A stretch of 64,000 bases of DNA from Lateolabrax maculatus (GCA_031216445.1 CM062213.1:3982001-4046000); one strand, 5' to 3'. Counted from the first letter of the stretch, positions 41,250 through 55,944 are shown. Notes: generated by a model not told the origin, from the letters alone. Numbers and translations: made by a program.

Positions 41250-42664
41250 CAAAGGACAGTAAGAACATTAGCGAGTCCAAAATCTGTGTGCATCAGTGTG
41301 CACTTAATGTGTGCACAAAAAAAAAAATGCATAATGCATCAATGTGTTCTGTTCCCCGTGCAGACAGAAGTGGTATCCTCCGATACGGCGGTTTATTCAG
41401 AAGACTGAACTGAAGCTCCATGTTTACACAGTGCTAAGTCAGGTCATGAGTCATTTGCTCAGTTGTTCAACAGTTTGAATGCAGTTTGGCTTCATTATAT
41501 GCCCATCATGTGACAGCAGTCAGCCAGAGTGCCCCCCACCCCCCCCGCCCTCCACGGCTCCATAGCTCCTCTTCCCTCCTCTGCATCTTCTCATACCCGT
41601 CTTTCACCCCCGCGCTCCCTCCCCCCCACCTTCTACTGGCGCCTGTACGGTTAGTTAGGGATTGCCACAGGACATCATGTGACAAACAAGCAAACACACA
41701 CGCACGGGCGCGCACACACACACACACCAGCTGACGTACAAGCATGTAAACTACAAGCACCAACACATTCATTCGTCATTCTCCCTTCCATTGACTTCTT
41801 TCATGTGGGCTGAGTTGAATGAGCAGTGGAGCTCCTCAACAATAGAATCCATTCTACTGCCGGCATCGATGCTGTGTGTCCATGTGTGTTAGTCCCAGCA
41901 GTGGCCAGACACACCTTGAGGCAAAATGTTATCACTTACTTACTGTAGTTACGGCCTTGCCAAATCTAGGATTTGTTATTTGTTTCTTCATATGACAAGT
42001 TAAGTTCTGCTTGTCATGAATCAGAGTGTTTCCAAAGTATTTATATGGTTTGTCCTTTGACGACTCCGTTGCCATTAATATTTCTGAGAAAGAAGACAGT
42101 TGAGGCTTCAAGCGCTTTGATTTATTTGGGGGATTTCTCCTTTTTGTGACGTATGGATGTTGGAAGAACAGGAAATATTAATATCTTGAAAGGAAGCCAT
42201 TATGAGGATAACACCCTGTTGATCCCCACACTCATTACTCGACCTCCTTACCTACACTATCCACCCCGGCCTTGGCTCGCTTGGATCCCCCCCCACCACC
42301 ACCCCTCACTTTCCCTCCTTGTCTGGCAGACTTCCAACGTCTGAAACTCTAGACAGCGCCGGTTCTGCCCTTTCTACAAAATTTAGGAAGCCATTAGCAA
42401 CATCAAATCATTACTTCAGGAAAAGGGAGTGGAGTGACGACGAAAGAGAGAAAAAGAACAAGAGAAAGAACAAGACACACGCAGAAACAGAGAGGGATAT
42501 CAGATTTCTCCTGTTCTCAGTCACTCCATTACAATAATGTGCAGGGACCCATTTTGCTAATACATAATGGAATGATACCCATAATAAACAGTAAACGAAC
42601 TGACCGAGAGGCTTACTGCACTGGATGCATCAACACACACTCCCTGAAGCTGGGCCTTGCTTTG

Positions 42665-42705
42665 CATACGAGCACGAACACGAACACAAAAACGAACATA
42701 AACAA
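42665..42705. repeat. Degenerate ACGAAC hexanucleotide repeat
   Basis: Imperfect tandem units of the ACGAAC/ACAAAC type, about seven copies. Confidence 0.7.
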
Positions 42706-43145
42706 AACTTAAAATACGTCAAAAATGTTATTTTTATAAGAGACAAACTGAACAAGCGTGGAATAACTGCAGAAACCACATATGTTTGCACAATAAACAC
42801 AAAGTAGATTAAATAAAACGCAAATGAAACAAAGACAAACACCTGTTAGATTTACACTAAACGCAGCTGATTCTTCTTTTCACGTCCTCCGATCCGTCTG
42901 CTTTCTCCGTCTCTCGCTCTCGCTCTAGTTACTGCACTGTCACCCCAATGCTAATCCAGTTCAAATGTAAACAGGCTTAGGTCTTCATTCCTCTCTTAAA
43001 CCGTATCAAATGTATCAAAGCGGAGGCTCAGTGGTGTCCTTGGCTACAGAGGGGTCAGCCCGGGGCCACACGGGGCCACACACCCTACTCAATTAGCCCA
43101 AGAGCCAGTTAGTCTGACTGTCCAACACCGTGTGCGTTTCTGCCT

Positions 43146-43173
43146 GTGTGTGTGTGTGTGTGTGTGTGTGCGC
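43146..43173. repeat. (GT)n microsatellite
   Basis: About 12 GT units within a longer GT-rich area reaching 43380. Confidence 0.9.
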
Positions 43174-44478
43174 GTGGCAGACGGAAACAATATGTGCATG
43201 TCCATAACTCTGCCTGTGTACATAGTTCAATATATGAGTGTGTAATCATACGTGAGTGTGTGTGACTGAATGTAAATGGTGCTGTGTATTGGGTTAATAG
43301 GTCAGGTCACGGTTATAAGGGGCATGAGGGTGTGTATATAATCAAGTGTGTGTGAGTGTGTCTGTGTGTGTGTGCGTCTTGCAGAGACATGGAGTCTCAA
43401 AGCTGCATCAACCAAAAGGGAAAATATGTGAAAGGTTGTCTGCAGGCTAAGAACAATAATGCAGTCTGTGTCTGCAGCAACATTATTTCTCTGGTTAAGT
43501 CAGAAGCCCTGGAGGAGTCCTCAATGGCCTTGAGAACGCATCGCCTCTTCTTCTACAAACCCTGAATATCCTTTTCTTTTTTTTCTCCACCTCTTTTTAA
43601 ATATAACACAGAATAGAGCCCCCTCTCAGAAGAGATACACATTAATTTTATAAGCTGGTTAAAGCTTCTTCCTTGCCTTTAAATTACAATCTAAAAACAA
43701 GTATCTTTAACCAAGAGCGAATTACCAAAGACAACCAGTTAATCACAAACCCACAACTTGTAACCAGGAAATTTATAAGTTCACAAAAGTACTAAATTTG
43801 TCCGTTTTGTTGCTGATTAAAATCTACGATTAGTGTCTCATTCTAAAAGATAATTTGGCCATTTTGTTTTTCCTTGGGGGGGCGGTTCTCACTTCTCACA
43901 AGATAAAATCCTTGCATCTACCCTCTGACCCTTTTGCTACAGCATGTTGCATCTGGTTGATACATATGTGGGAAAGCTGTCATTATCTTGTTCTGTCGTG
44001 GAACAGGAGGAGGAGAGGAAGGGTCCCAGGAGACGTTAATTACAATCAGTTTTCTTGTCAAGCTCCAATCTCATCAGCTACAAATATCATTTTGCTCACA
44101 TTCACAAGCTTGAGCCAATTGGATGCAATCAAACTAATTAGAAAACGTGAAGCAGCGGTTCAGCTCCGCAATCGAATCCAAGTTACTGAATAAATTCTGA
44201 TTTAATAACAATTATGTCTAGTTTTCTTATTGAATCATCACCAGAGTGACTTCTCCCCAGCCAAATAATCTGTATCATTATGGTCAACATATATTGTGGG
44301 CTCTGGAGGTCCCTTAAGGGCCCACTGGTGTAAGGGACCCTCCTCCCAATCTCAATCCCAAACCCATCACTCTTCCTCAGGCACTCAACTGTCAATCTGA
44401 CCCTGATCTGGGAACCAGGTCTTATCTGATCCCCCAGGGCTCCCTGAGGGGGCTGAAGGGGTAGAGGTGGGGCGTCCC

Positions 44479-44503
44479 AGCCAAGCCAAGCCAAGCCAAG
44501 CCA
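44479..44503. repeat. (AAGCC)n pentanucleotide repeat
   Basis: About four and a half perfect units of CAAGC/AAGCC, at the edge of a GC-richer block (44280-44500) of unknown origin. Confidence 0.85.
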
Positions 44504-44687
44504 TGTCTACATACCTCCCCATAAACAGCTACCGCAAAACTTTCACCCAGAGAGGTGCAATCTAACCGTGAGAATGCATGTTTTAATAGATGGTGTGAAT
44601 GGAAGACGCATGATGAATGATGTTGAAAATATATTAGGCACTAGCCAGTTATGTTTATCAACCATAGAATCATAAATGTAATTTCCA

Positions 44688-44885
44688 CTGGTGGAGGAAG
44701 TAAAGAAAGTTAAAAATATTCTACAAGTAAAAGTCCTGCTTTCAAAATCTTATGCAAGAATATGTAAGTATAATCAGCAAAAAATATCTAAAGTATCAGT
44801 AAAAGCACTAATTAGGCAGTACAAGTACCTCCAAGTTGTACTTTAGTACCGTGCTTCTATATGCATTGTCTTATTTTGTTCTATC
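44688..44885. mobile_element. Decayed dispersed fish repeat (MITE-like)
   Basis: Begins CACTGGTGGAGGAAGTAAAG and continues with AAGTAAAAGTCCTGCTTTCA and repeated AAGTA/GTAAA words. This is a pattern I know from short interspersed, possibly non-autonomous DNA-transposon copies in fish. No frame or clear terminal inverted repeat is intact. Confidence 0.45.
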
Positions 44886-45689
44886 ACTGCTCATAATATT
44901 AAACATGAGTCCTCATTTGTGTCAACATATCAGACTTTGTCATAAATAGAAGGATAAAGTCATGTGCACAAACATTTACCCTGATGCAGGTGACCGGCAT
45001 TGATCCGCTTTGTCAAAAGTAGAGATTTTTTTTTCCAACACAGTAATAATAACTGAAAAACATTTAATAGATTCTGAAACCGGTACTGATACTTAAATGC
45101 ACCAGTGACTTCAGATGTGTCTGATTATTAATACATGACTGCATCATTTAGCTGGGAGGTTAGTTTAACATATTTCAGCTTCTACATTCCATTTTGAGAA
45201 AACAATCTCACCACAATGTCCATTCAGCAGCTGCTCTGGAGCTTTCGAACGTAACACTTGATCTTCTTCAGCAGACTGAGTTGTCATGGAATTGTACATA
45301 TTCAAAGGTTCACTTTTCTGAGCACTTTTAGGACTTTTCTATCATGTCAGTTGCATGTAGATGACATTTGTTTTGAAGTGAGGAGACAGGCCTAGTAGCT
45401 GAAGACACACACAACATATTTGCAATGTTGCGTGTCATCTTCCTTGTTCTCTTTTCCCGTGTTTCCTGTCTACATCTACCGCCAGCTGTCAAAAAACGTC
45501 TTAAAAAAGCTGCCCTGTTGTGTAACCACTGACTTGATATTTGTGATATCCGTTATCACAGAGAGCCTTATTATTTAGGTGAATGCTTCCTCGGTGTGTT
45601 TGTCGGCCTCTCAGTGTGTATGACATTGTATTTTGTTGACTTCTGTCTTCCTCCCTTTATCAACGGACTCCATCACGTAGGAATAAGCT

Positions 45690-45860
45690 CCGTCAGGTCC
45701 TGTAGCTAATCGTCCCGAGGCTCGTCCATCAGACGCAGATTCAATTGGAGCCTTTTAATTATTGGGAGCTCATTTTTGTAATTGGGACGCCTGATTAGGC
45801 TCTGGAGGAAGCTTTTAAGCCAGCAAGGTTATCAGTGCTCCTCCCTCTGCCTGTCATCAT
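45690..45860. promoter_or_regulatory. Candidate distal regulatory block with homeodomain-type sites
   Basis: Non-repetitive stretch with TAATTATT at 45756-45763, TAATTG near 45779, GATTAG near 45793 and an inverted GATA (TTATCA) at 45829-45834. Its sequence texture resembles vertebrate conserved non-coding elements; it has not been aligned. Confidence 0.3.
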
Positions 45861-45869
45861 GTCCTCGAT

Positions 45870-48700
45870 GTGGGCCCTCGTTTTCCTTCGCTCTTGTCTG
45901 ATCGCTTTTATATTATTATCTTCCTCTGCTGGTTTCTCTGTCTTTTCCTATTCTAATCTACTCTTTGCTGCCTTCAACAGGTGCTTCACATGAAATTCCT
46001 CCAGTGAGCTGCACGCACAGTATATTATATATCTCAATACGTAACACTTCACATTTTCATACATCATTTTACCAACTGCCTGGAGACTTAAAGCTGCAGA
46101 AAGTGAGGCTCAGCACTCAGAGAGCTGGACAGCTCCTGTCCATCCTGATGCCAATGGAGACTTATTGATCCCAGCAGGCTGTGGTTAGGGGGCCCTAATG
46201 CATTTACACCCTGCTATACTCCCTCTACACATTCTGTTTGTCCCTCTTAATTACAGCTACACCATAACGGATCCATACAACTCCCCTGATACTCGATGAC
46301 TTTCTCTGGGCTCTCCTTTTTTTTTATCCACCCATTCTAATCTCCCCATTTCCCCCCTATTCCCCCCATCTTCTCCCCCGCCCTAGGCCACTCTGTCTTC
46401 TGGGATCCCTGGGGTATTATCTCTAACGGTAATGTTTGTAAGGCCGGTCTGGTGTTGGCATGGCTGACGTATTTTGGTGTGCAACGATGTGTTCTTTCAA
46501 ATTGATTCAAATTGACCAATAGTGCATGGAAACAATGAGGAAACACCCACAACTGTCAACTGAGGCTCCACATTGTTGTGGGCTGAGTTGCTTTTACTTT
46601 TACTTAAACTAACAACATTAGAGAACATAATTCATATAACAGGATCTGATTCTGAGCGCATCATGTCGAACTAGCATATCACATATACTATTTTGATTTT
46701 TAAGTGGTTTAAACTGGTACATAACCATGATGTAACTGCAAGATGGAGGAGTTCAATAATCAGTAACATAAATTCAATTATCTGAATAATCATCATTCAG
46801 ACATCCAGGGACCCTAAAGTAAACTGTACATAAATTCATAGGCTGTTCCCCTAAAATAAAACCTCTAATAGAACGTCCGAGCTCAGCAAGGAAATGGGGA
46901 GATTGATTTAGGTATCAGACTAAAAGGAAAATGAGATGAAACAGTGTTTAATAATTTTATTTTGTGAATTACTGCGTCTAACAGATCAAACAACATTTTT
47001 GTTAGTGTAGGACTAAAACATGTCGTCCTCTCTCCCTCCCTCCATCTCTGTCTTCCTCTCTCTTGGTATGCTGTGATCTCTGAGGAACATCCCACCCTGT
47101 CTCTGTCTCAAATTCTTAACCCCACCTTTACCTCCTCAAAACGTTGTCTTAAAAAAAAAAGATATTTTTACATTTCTGTACTGCCCTGACCTTGTTTTAA
47201 CTCCCGTCCCTGCATTCACTCAAACAAAAAAAAGGACTCCCTAGGTGCTTTTACAGTGTAGTTAACTCAACAAAAGAAGAACATCAGGTACACTTAGTGG
47301 AAAAAGTGGTCTGATAGTTTAGGTTAGTTCTCCTTATGAAACCACCAGCACACATTCAGATGACTAAGCAATAACAAATGAATCATTGTGGATAAAAACA
47401 AACCAAATTTCTTTCTGTGTAATAAAACACTTTAATGTCCCATGTGACTAATATCTAACGGGGAGATAACGATGTTAGGGGTTGTGCTGGGGAGATCTGT
47501 GATCTTTTTCTGCCTGTTTAGAGAAAACATGTAAATCATCAGAGAATAGTCTTAAAATGTGACACAAGAGAGAGCCAGATAAGAGAGGTAGGGAGGGAGG
47601 GCTGCAGCGACGACAAGAGAGCTTACATACCAGTCTGTTTATGACAGTGATCATTCAAACACTTAACCTGACAATTTTAAATGGCTTCATTCCTGTGTAA
47701 CAGCCACCTCGTACTGTATGCAAAGTGTATGATCCTGCAGATAAAAGTCCTTGTCAGAATTTTATGTACCACCATGATTTTCATCACATGCTAATACCGA
47801 CTTATGTTGCACGTACAAATTTGACCAAACTGCTAATTGACTGAATGATCGCGGTTACACTGAAATGTGACTACTGGCTTTTTGTTGCAATTCAAAACAA
47901 ACTTGCATGTTTTATCTAAAAATGTTATCAGCTAAAAGTGGAACGCTTATTTGAAATGGCTATAAATTTTGTCACTGTTATTGTTTCATCTATGAGGAAG
48001 AACAATGTGAAGGAAAACGATGGTGGATTATAAATCTTTAGGGGGCCTCCAGGTGCTCATCTCTGTGGTGTCATGGTGCACTTCCCAGAAATCATTTGCA
48101 GTTTGTCTGGTAACTAAAATAACTAAATAAAAAACTTTAAAGGCCCCGAAAAACTATTTTCTCGATCGGCTTCTTAACATGTCCGACGGGGTTTCTGACA
48201 TGATTGTACAATGTTCTGCCGGGTTGGTATCAGATCGTGGTATTTCATGTTAAAGATGTGTGTATCTGTGTTTTTTTTCTGTGCTCGTCTCACTGGTTTG
48301 AAATGGGAGGGGCCCAGTGGGAATGATGTCACATATTTCTGTGCACCAATCGGGATTTAGCAACATTTGAATCAGAATCTGGTGACGGTTGTGGGGTCGC
48401 TGGCTTACGTCGTTATCAGATCTTATCAAACCACACCCACACAGTCCTCATAGAGCACACAAAATGAGTAATACAGCGGTGAACTTAATAAATAATAACT
48501 AATGATGTGTTTTTCTAACTTTAACTGTGATTGTAAATCACAAATATTCAATGTAATTAGAGAAATACGTGTGAATTAGGTTTTCTCCTGTATTAGTCAG
48601 TATTTATTTATGGTGCACAATCACACTTTACACTTAGAAAGTGTGAAAATAAGCAACAAAATAAAAAATATTGAATAGAAAACAAAAAAAAAAAATTTGC
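45870..48700. other. Downstream intergenic DNA, third part
   Basis: Nothing recognised beyond homopolymer runs. No frame shows a domain, and I see no tRNA-like or snRNA-like sequence. Confidence 0.45.
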
Positions 48701-49471
48701 GTCTTTGACTGTATGCCAGAGGAATTCTACCAAAAATTCAAGATGATATAAGTATTCCTGTGAACTCCAGAGTGATGTATGAGTTGGAGGTAAATTATAG
48801 TAAAATACTCTTACTTTTATGGAAATTAGTTACTATTCCAACTCAATACTGCCTACTGGTTCCCTCACATCCCAGTGCTCTGTGCTGGTGTGGTCTTAAG
48901 TGGTCGGACCGTGAGTTCTGTCCCGCGGCCCATCCGTTGGCTGGCTCCTAATCCAGTTAGGGCTGAGGGGGTCTGGCGTTTCCCGTCTTGGCTGAGCAGG
49001 CTGTGCTAAATGAGGTTTTTACTTGCCCCGGGGGAGCCCAACTTTAATGGACCCCGGTAAATGAATACATGAAGAAGAGAGGCAGACCAGTGCGGGGAAG
49101 GCCGCTCGGACCAGAGGAAGAAGGAAGGACGGTGACAGTAATTAACAGGTAAAGTGATCAGTCAATCCACTGATCAATCGAATGTGAATCTGTCTCTCAG
49201 ATAAAGAGCGACAAAGCTGCTGCACTGATTTCTACCGGCAGCTACGGTTATTAAATGAGTTAAATAAGGACGTCATAATGCCGTAAACCTCTTAGTGACT
49301 CAACATGGAGGCGGCAGAGGTTTATACCCTGCGCAGTACACTTCCTCTCTCCCACTATTGGAAAAAAACTATTGTGTATGAATGTATTTATAAGCTGTAG
49401 CCACTGTTGCGGCTGCTCGGAGCCCTTTGGTACAGTTAGAAAATAGCTCCATCTATATCCCTGCACTCTTT

Positions 49472-49479
<8 letters not shown>

Positions 49480-49502
<23 letters not shown>

Positions 49503-49645
49503 CTCACAAACAAACAGCCCTCCACTCCACTCCACCCTTTCCCACTGGGTCCATGGGATGGGCAGCGGGCTCATGGGAAATGAGGTAACGCATACACACC
49601 CACAAAAACACACACAAACACACGCACACACACACACACAAATAC
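49480..49645. repeat. (AC)n microsatellite cluster
   Basis: AC-rich runs at about 49480-49500 and 49600-49655 (interrupted). They generate long Val/Cys-rich frames on the minus strand. A poly(G) run follows at about 49976-49992. Confidence 0.85.
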
Positions 49646-50259
49646 ACACACACATACAAACAGAAAACACAGTGGCAGTGTAGCGCCATTCAGGCCTCTG
49701 TTCTGCTCTGTCCATCAAAGCTGTCAATCTCACCGCCGCCACCCCCCCCCCTCGCAGACCTCGACCCACCTTTTAAAGCCCGGAATATTTCGTCCTGCTG
49801 GTTGCCATGGGAACCATCCAGATGTTGGCCTCTGATTAGCTGGCGACGGTCAAATGAAATCAGAAGAGGTGTGATAAGATCGCGGGGGCGACAGAGACTG
49901 GGAGAGTGGTGGCCGCAAGCGGGAGAGGGTTCGGGGGGAGGGTGGGGGGGCGAAGGAAGTCATAGAAAAAGGGGTGGGGGGGGGGGGGGGGGTTGCACAC
50001 ACATTCACACACTTTAATGCAATTCACTGGGGAGTGGTATTTTTTCACCCAAACACTTCCATTTTCAGTCTGTGTAATCTTTCAGTCACACTGGAGCGCA
50101 GCAGCATGTAGAAATCGCACCAATTTTCAGTCACTCAAAACCAAACAATCCTGCCCTCTTGTTTGTTTTCTGAATGAGAATGTGTCATGAACATTTGTAC
50201 TGAGTGACAACAGAAGACCTTTGACTCTTCCCCTTTCTCCTGAGAGAGTCAAAATAGAA

Positions 50260-50790
50260 ACAAACAGATGCAGCAGGAGCAGCCTGTTAATCCCACAGAG
50301 AGGCTGATGTTAAGTGACCTTTATGACTTTGAATTTGCAGTCAACGCCGCGCTTTCTCTCCGGTGAGGCCGATTCCACGAGTGATACACGCCGCACAATC
50401 AAATGGCTTTTATACAAACTCCAAACAGCACTTCTCTTCTCTCCTACCTGTCCCGCAAGTACCTAATCGCATCCAAAGTCCCATTTCCTGTCAATGAAAT
50501 TACATTAAACATCTCCCTCTAGGTCCTTGTTCAAAGTGACCCCAAACTCGCTGAGGCTGATAAGGGTGCTAACTAGGTAAAAGCTGAAGCACTTCCCAGT
50601 GTTCGGCCAGTGAAAAGAGCTACAGTGAAGGGAGCGCGGGGGTAGCTGGGCCCTGCCCCTGCTCGCTCCATTTTCCAATAAACTCCAGCAATCAGATCAG
50701 CGCTGCTTTAAATGGACGACTTGATGGCAGCAGGCTGCATTAGCCGCTGGTGTTCTCCCAATCCGATTAGACGGAGACAGTGACAGTTTC
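50260..50790. promoter_or_regulatory. Candidate distal regulatory region
   Basis: About 0.5 kb of complex sequence without simple repeats, holding CTGATAAGG near 50558, CCAAT-type TTCCAATAAA near 50673, ATCCGATTAG near 50761 and CAGCCAATGG near 50791. It is flanked on both sides by microsatellites. Enhancer function is a guess from texture and site content. Confidence 0.3.
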
Positions 50791-52049
50791 CAGCCAATGG
50801 AGGCAGGTAACACACACAAATACACACACACACAGAAAAGACTACATTTACCGCTATTTAAATATATAGAAGCTCACAAACAAACACAGATATGAACTTA
50901 AGTTCACATAGAAAAAGAAAGGTATGAACATGAGTGGGGATCTCACACACACGTACAGTGATGTATACAGGCAGGACCTCTTGTGGCCATTTGTGGTGCT
51001 AATTGGATGGTCTGTGGCAGATGTCACTGTTGTTGAGCAGTCAGCCACTTGATGTTTCCAAGTTGTTGGGCAGTCATTTGGGCGTATTAGCAGCTCCTCC
51101 GGGGCAGAGGTCATGCCCCGGGGCTACGTTATGTCTCTGTGTGTGTGCTCGTACAGACGTGTGCACGGTTGTTTGTGTGTGGGGGTGATTTATGCATGTA
51201 AAAACGACTCTCCCTCTCTCTAATGGCTCCCCTGCTTTGAGGACCTGCCTTTTACGGTCACATAATTACCCCGGATTGTTTTTAGGTACACAGTGGGGTA
51301 CTTTTCCGCTGTGCACGTGCCTGACATGAGGACCTGGCAACAAGCAGCTAAGTGCAACAGGCAGTGTCATAAAAATGGTTGCCATACCTCAGAGAGCTAA
51401 AACCTCTTTCAGGGAAGCCGCTCCTCCCCAGGACTTGCAGCGGAGAGAATGGTCCCTCAGTGTGCTTATCAGGTAAAATAAACCTCAATGATGCAAAGTA
51501 ATGGTTCGGTTATATGAGAATGCACGTGTGAGGCAGAGACTGGAAACTGCTGCTTCTTATCACAGGGCTAGACAGAGAGGAGTGAGACTGTACTTAACAG
51601 ATTTAGACGGTCAGTGAAGCCCAGCACCTGGACAGGGAGAGAGAGGGGAGGAGAGTCGGATCTCAGGTTACAGAGCAGCCGTCCCAGCCAAAATCGGAGA
51701 GATTCGGAGGAAACCTGGACACGTCAAGAGTGGTGAACAGGTCAACTTTTAGTGAGAAGGCTGGGCCAAACAGCTGTATTTATAATACAGACTATTTTTA
51801 TGTCCCATTCGCAATCGATTTCAGAAGTTCTACAGTTTAATCTAATGTAGCTTTGTGGAACAAGTGCCACATAGCAGAAAAAAAAATTAAAAATAAGTAG
51901 ATGTAGATGGAAAGATTTATAATGAGTTTACTCATGCATAACTCTGTGAGCTGATAAAAGCAGACCACCGGCTGTTTTTTAGTGTTTTATGTTGGAAACA
52001 CATTTGTGCAGCGCTGCACTACCTGACGCCTTCTGATCCTGTGGCTGAT

Positions 52050-52220
52050 GATGGACTGCGGATCAGCTAGTTAATTTAGGCCAGATAAAAGCCTCTCATC
52101 TCCACCGAGGTAGATTACTGTAATAGCAGCCTTTCTCATCTTTTGATCTTTTTTACTGCTGCGTCGGTTCATTTGCATGTGTCAGAGATACAGCTTTATT
52201 TAGGGTGCTTATTAATGGGA
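52050..52220. promoter_or_regulatory. Candidate distal regulatory block with GATA and perfect octamer
   Basis: AGATAA at 52083-52088, homeodomain-type TTAATTTA near 52073, and a perfect POU octamer ATTTGCAT at 52171-52178 in non-repetitive DNA. Inferred. Confidence 0.3.
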
Positions 52221-52224
52221 ACAG

Positions 52225-55200
52225 GAGGGATTCTAGATACTAAAACCTGAGGCAGATTAGCACTGACCCCCCTGGATCTCACACGCTGTTTCTTCACATA
52301 CATTTATGAGCATATTATCTGTGTGTGCAGGTACACACTCACATCCTATAATGCTGTAAATACACACACATGCATACATGAGTAAGGTGTACATAGACAC
52401 GTACGATCTAATGACGCGTGGGTGCGCACAAACAGCATACAGAAAAGGACATAAACCCACAAGCACATTCACACACAGCATATTCAGAGACACAGAGATG
52501 CAGACACACAACAACACACACTTAAGACAAACACAAATATTCCTTCATGCCTGCCCCTCACTGACAGCATGTTGGACTTCTAAGCGTTCTCTCAGGCCTC
52601 GGTCTGTCATCCTCCTGTCTCTCCCTGGCTGCTTCGCTCCGGCAGATATGGTCGATGCGGACGTGTACTTTGTCCAGATCATCCGTGAGATGAGATGAGA
52701 GGAAGTGGGAGGTATTGTTCTTCCTGTGGCGCTAAGCCCCTGGGCGATTACCCTGTCAGGAGGGAGAACTCAGCGCCGGCGCCGACTGCCACGAACCAGC
52801 GCTAAATCCCAACTGATCGCAAAAGAGGACGATTTTACACTTTAGATTCCTCCCATCTCTTAATGCGGCCGATGAGGCAGAGGATCTTCGCCTCTCCCTC
52901 ATCTTATCCGCTGCTGCTATCCTCCTCAGCCGGTGGCGTCAACCCCTAAGCTTGCGCTGCGGGGATAAGACTCAACGCCTTGTCAGGCCAGATCAATGTG
53001 ATTTTACAATGCAGTCCGAGAGAGGGGCCCGTATAGCCAAGCGTGGCAAAACAACAGCACATAGCCCCTTCCGCAAGCTCAAGCACTGCTCCAAAGTGAC
53101 TCTTAACCACCTCCGTGTATCTAGCTTGCTCAAATAAGATACCACAATCTAACAACAATGTTGTACACGAAACCTGCCAACTGCATCTCCTAAATCTGAC
53201 TACCTCACACATACCTGCACTATCGCTCCCCTTCTACTCTCACTATCTTTTAGTTTATCAGAGGGGTTGATCTCTCCGAATGCCTCATTGAACTCCTCCA
53301 TCGGTTTATCTTATCTATTTTCTCAGAAACACTCCTCGGGACAGTTCTTCAAATTCCTCCTCAAGTCGTCAAAGCATTTTTTTTTTCTTTTACTTAGGGA
53401 GATCACCTGAGGATACTTCCCCTGAAGATGACACTATTGTGTGTGTGTGTGCGACAGATGATGTTTATGTTAGAAAGGAATTATTAATGATACAGCAATT
53501 ATGGTACTGCATAATGCAGTCAGTGGTGCAGTCAGTAACACTATTAATAGTTTTTGTTTTTCAGCATTTGCATTTGCTTCTGTGAAAAGGTTTTGTTGGA
53601 AAGAAAGCTCAGGGGCATATTGACTGAAGGTGAAATGAGAAATAAAAGAAATATCGTTCCCCATCAGAGCATCCAGCTGCATGATGACACCCTCCTCTCT
53701 GCCAAGTCCTTCGACTGATTTCCTGTTTGGGTTTGATTATCATATAGGGCTGTGCTAGTATATCATCCCCTCCCTCTCTTCTTCTCTCCTCTCCTTTACT
53801 TTTTACGAGTGACAGTTGGGAATAAAGTAGAGCGTAAATCTCTGGCAGTAATAAAGCTGCTCAGGCCAGTGTTCCTTCCTAATGCTGGTTCGTCTCTCCC
53901 TCATCACAAATTTGTACTTTTTTTTACAAGACAAGCCCTGACTGCCTTTCATTGCTCCCACTAAGTCATCCTCAAGTGTCAGCTCTCAATCCAGGTTTAA
54001 GAGTATTGGGAGATCCACGGTCTAACACAAATACATCCGAAAGAGTAGCAACACACATCATAAACACACATATAAATGCGGTGTGTGCTCACATGGTACT
54101 CCCGACACACAAACACACTTCTGACAACTTCTGCACACACACACACACAGTTCCCTCTGCCTGACCACATTCCTGCAAAGGGCGATCATGAATCTTGGCC
54201 AGGAATCCTGAGTCCTGTGCTGGTAAAGCAGCCTGTGGCAGCACTCCTCCTATCCCCAATAAAGTCATCCCTGGGTGGGCAGGAGAGCCCCACACCTCCC
54301 TGACCTCCATCCATCAGCCAGGAGGGAGTGGTAGCCTCTGCTCACAAACTGGATCCTAAATCCATCTGCCAGCATGCAGCACCGGCCTTCGCGCACACGC
54401 ACAAATACCCTCCGGCAGCATCTAACCTGTCCGAGGCCCACAGGTGTCAAAACATGCGGTGACAGCTCCAAACACACAGCCCACAGCCATCTAATCAGTC
54501 AACTGTTAGATAATGCTGTCAAGTGGTCAGCTATACAACCCCTGACTTATCACTTACAAATCCCCTTTCTACTCCTCATCTATAGCAACAAGAAAGGCAG
54601 CTTGCCATTCATTCAGGAAAACAAAAACAAAACGTGTGCCCACAGGTTGCTCTCAAGGGACTGAATTAAAGCCCCGAATCATTGCAGCATGTAATTCACA
54701 GAAAGCTGCAGTCAAATTGGTGCTAAACTGACTCACTGTGCTTTAGGAACGTGATCTCTGTCCCTGCAAACCACAGCATTATATTAAACAATCTAATCTC
54801 AAAGTGAAACACCACTCCAGGCTTGTGTTTAATGTTAGTGAGAGTTTGCCGTCTGACAAAAGAGGAAGAAGACCAATTTCACTCTGTAGATGTTTGTTGA
54901 CAGATGTGAAAACATTAGTGTCGATGCATGTTGTTTTAACGTGTAAAAAGCGTTTTCAGATTTAGCCACTGTAGTGTGGATTCAGTCCAGGAGGTGCTAC
55001 TGTATTTGCAGTCCACTATAAGGTGAAGTCATCAGTACTGGACAGAGGGTCCTCATTGCTCCATTTTGATGTGTCACTAATGATGTTGAAGACAGATGAA
55101 GTCAATATTACTCCAGGAGCACATGGACTTGATATTCTTACTGAGTGAGAACAGACTGTCTTGTTGATTCAAACCTTACCGCAGTTTTAACTGGATTCTG

Positions 55201-55940
55201 AAAATCTTGTAAAGATTAATTATTTTTACCATTTTAGTTCTTATTTTATTGTACCACACAAAACACAACATTTATCGAATCAGATTAAATGCTTGCCCTG
55301 AATGGGACTTTCCTAAATAATACACACATAGCAATACAAGAAAAAAATAAAAAAGTGCAGTTAAACCAGATAAAATCTCCATGAACAGTACCTGATCTAC
55401 CATGATAACACGCTTACTCACGCTACAAAAATTGGGAATTCCCTGATTCACAGGATCTAAAAGAAGCCATCACATTACCAAACTGGGTTGCCAGCTATAC
55501 TCTGATCAGGACTAACCAGAGTGAAAGTCCACACCACCGTGTCCCACAGTGGCTCATGACCTTTTTTTAAATTTAAACTGACGGCCCCAAACATTTAACA
55601 TCATCCCACTTAAAAACACCCCACAAAGGATTCTTTCTATAAAAAACTGGATCCCTGGAGTGTAAGCTTGAAAAACACAGAGTCGGGTGGTCACTTCTCC
55701 AGTTAGAGCATGTTAGGTCAGACAAACACAGACCCTGAGGCCAAAGACAGAGAGCCTCAGTGGTGTGCGGGACAACCCTCCCACATATAGCAAAAATGAA
55801 GTCTGTAAACAACAGAGTGGTTCAGTAACATGTGTTTTTAATAATAAATATGTGCGGTCACTGATACCTAGTGCACACACACAGATGTTAGCACTCCCCC
55901 AGTTGACCAGAGTCCGATTCTCACAGGGGTGGGACTGTGG
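52225..55940. other. Downstream intergenic DNA, fourth part
   Basis: No gene recognised. AC-rich patches occur at 52355-52530 and 54130-54150. A GC-richer stretch at 52720-53000 with NF-like and CpG words is non-repetitive but has no supported frame. Confidence 0.4.
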
Positions 55941-55944
55941 GAAC

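Noticed and set aside
44183..44494. 103-codon minus frame with an odd protein-like look
   Set aside because: It begins inside the (AAGCC)n repeat and matches no family I know. Possibly a decayed transposon piece, but not supportable.
49260..49769. 169-codon minus frame, Val/Cys-rich
   Set aside because: Driven by (AC)n microsatellites read as alternating Val/Cys codons.
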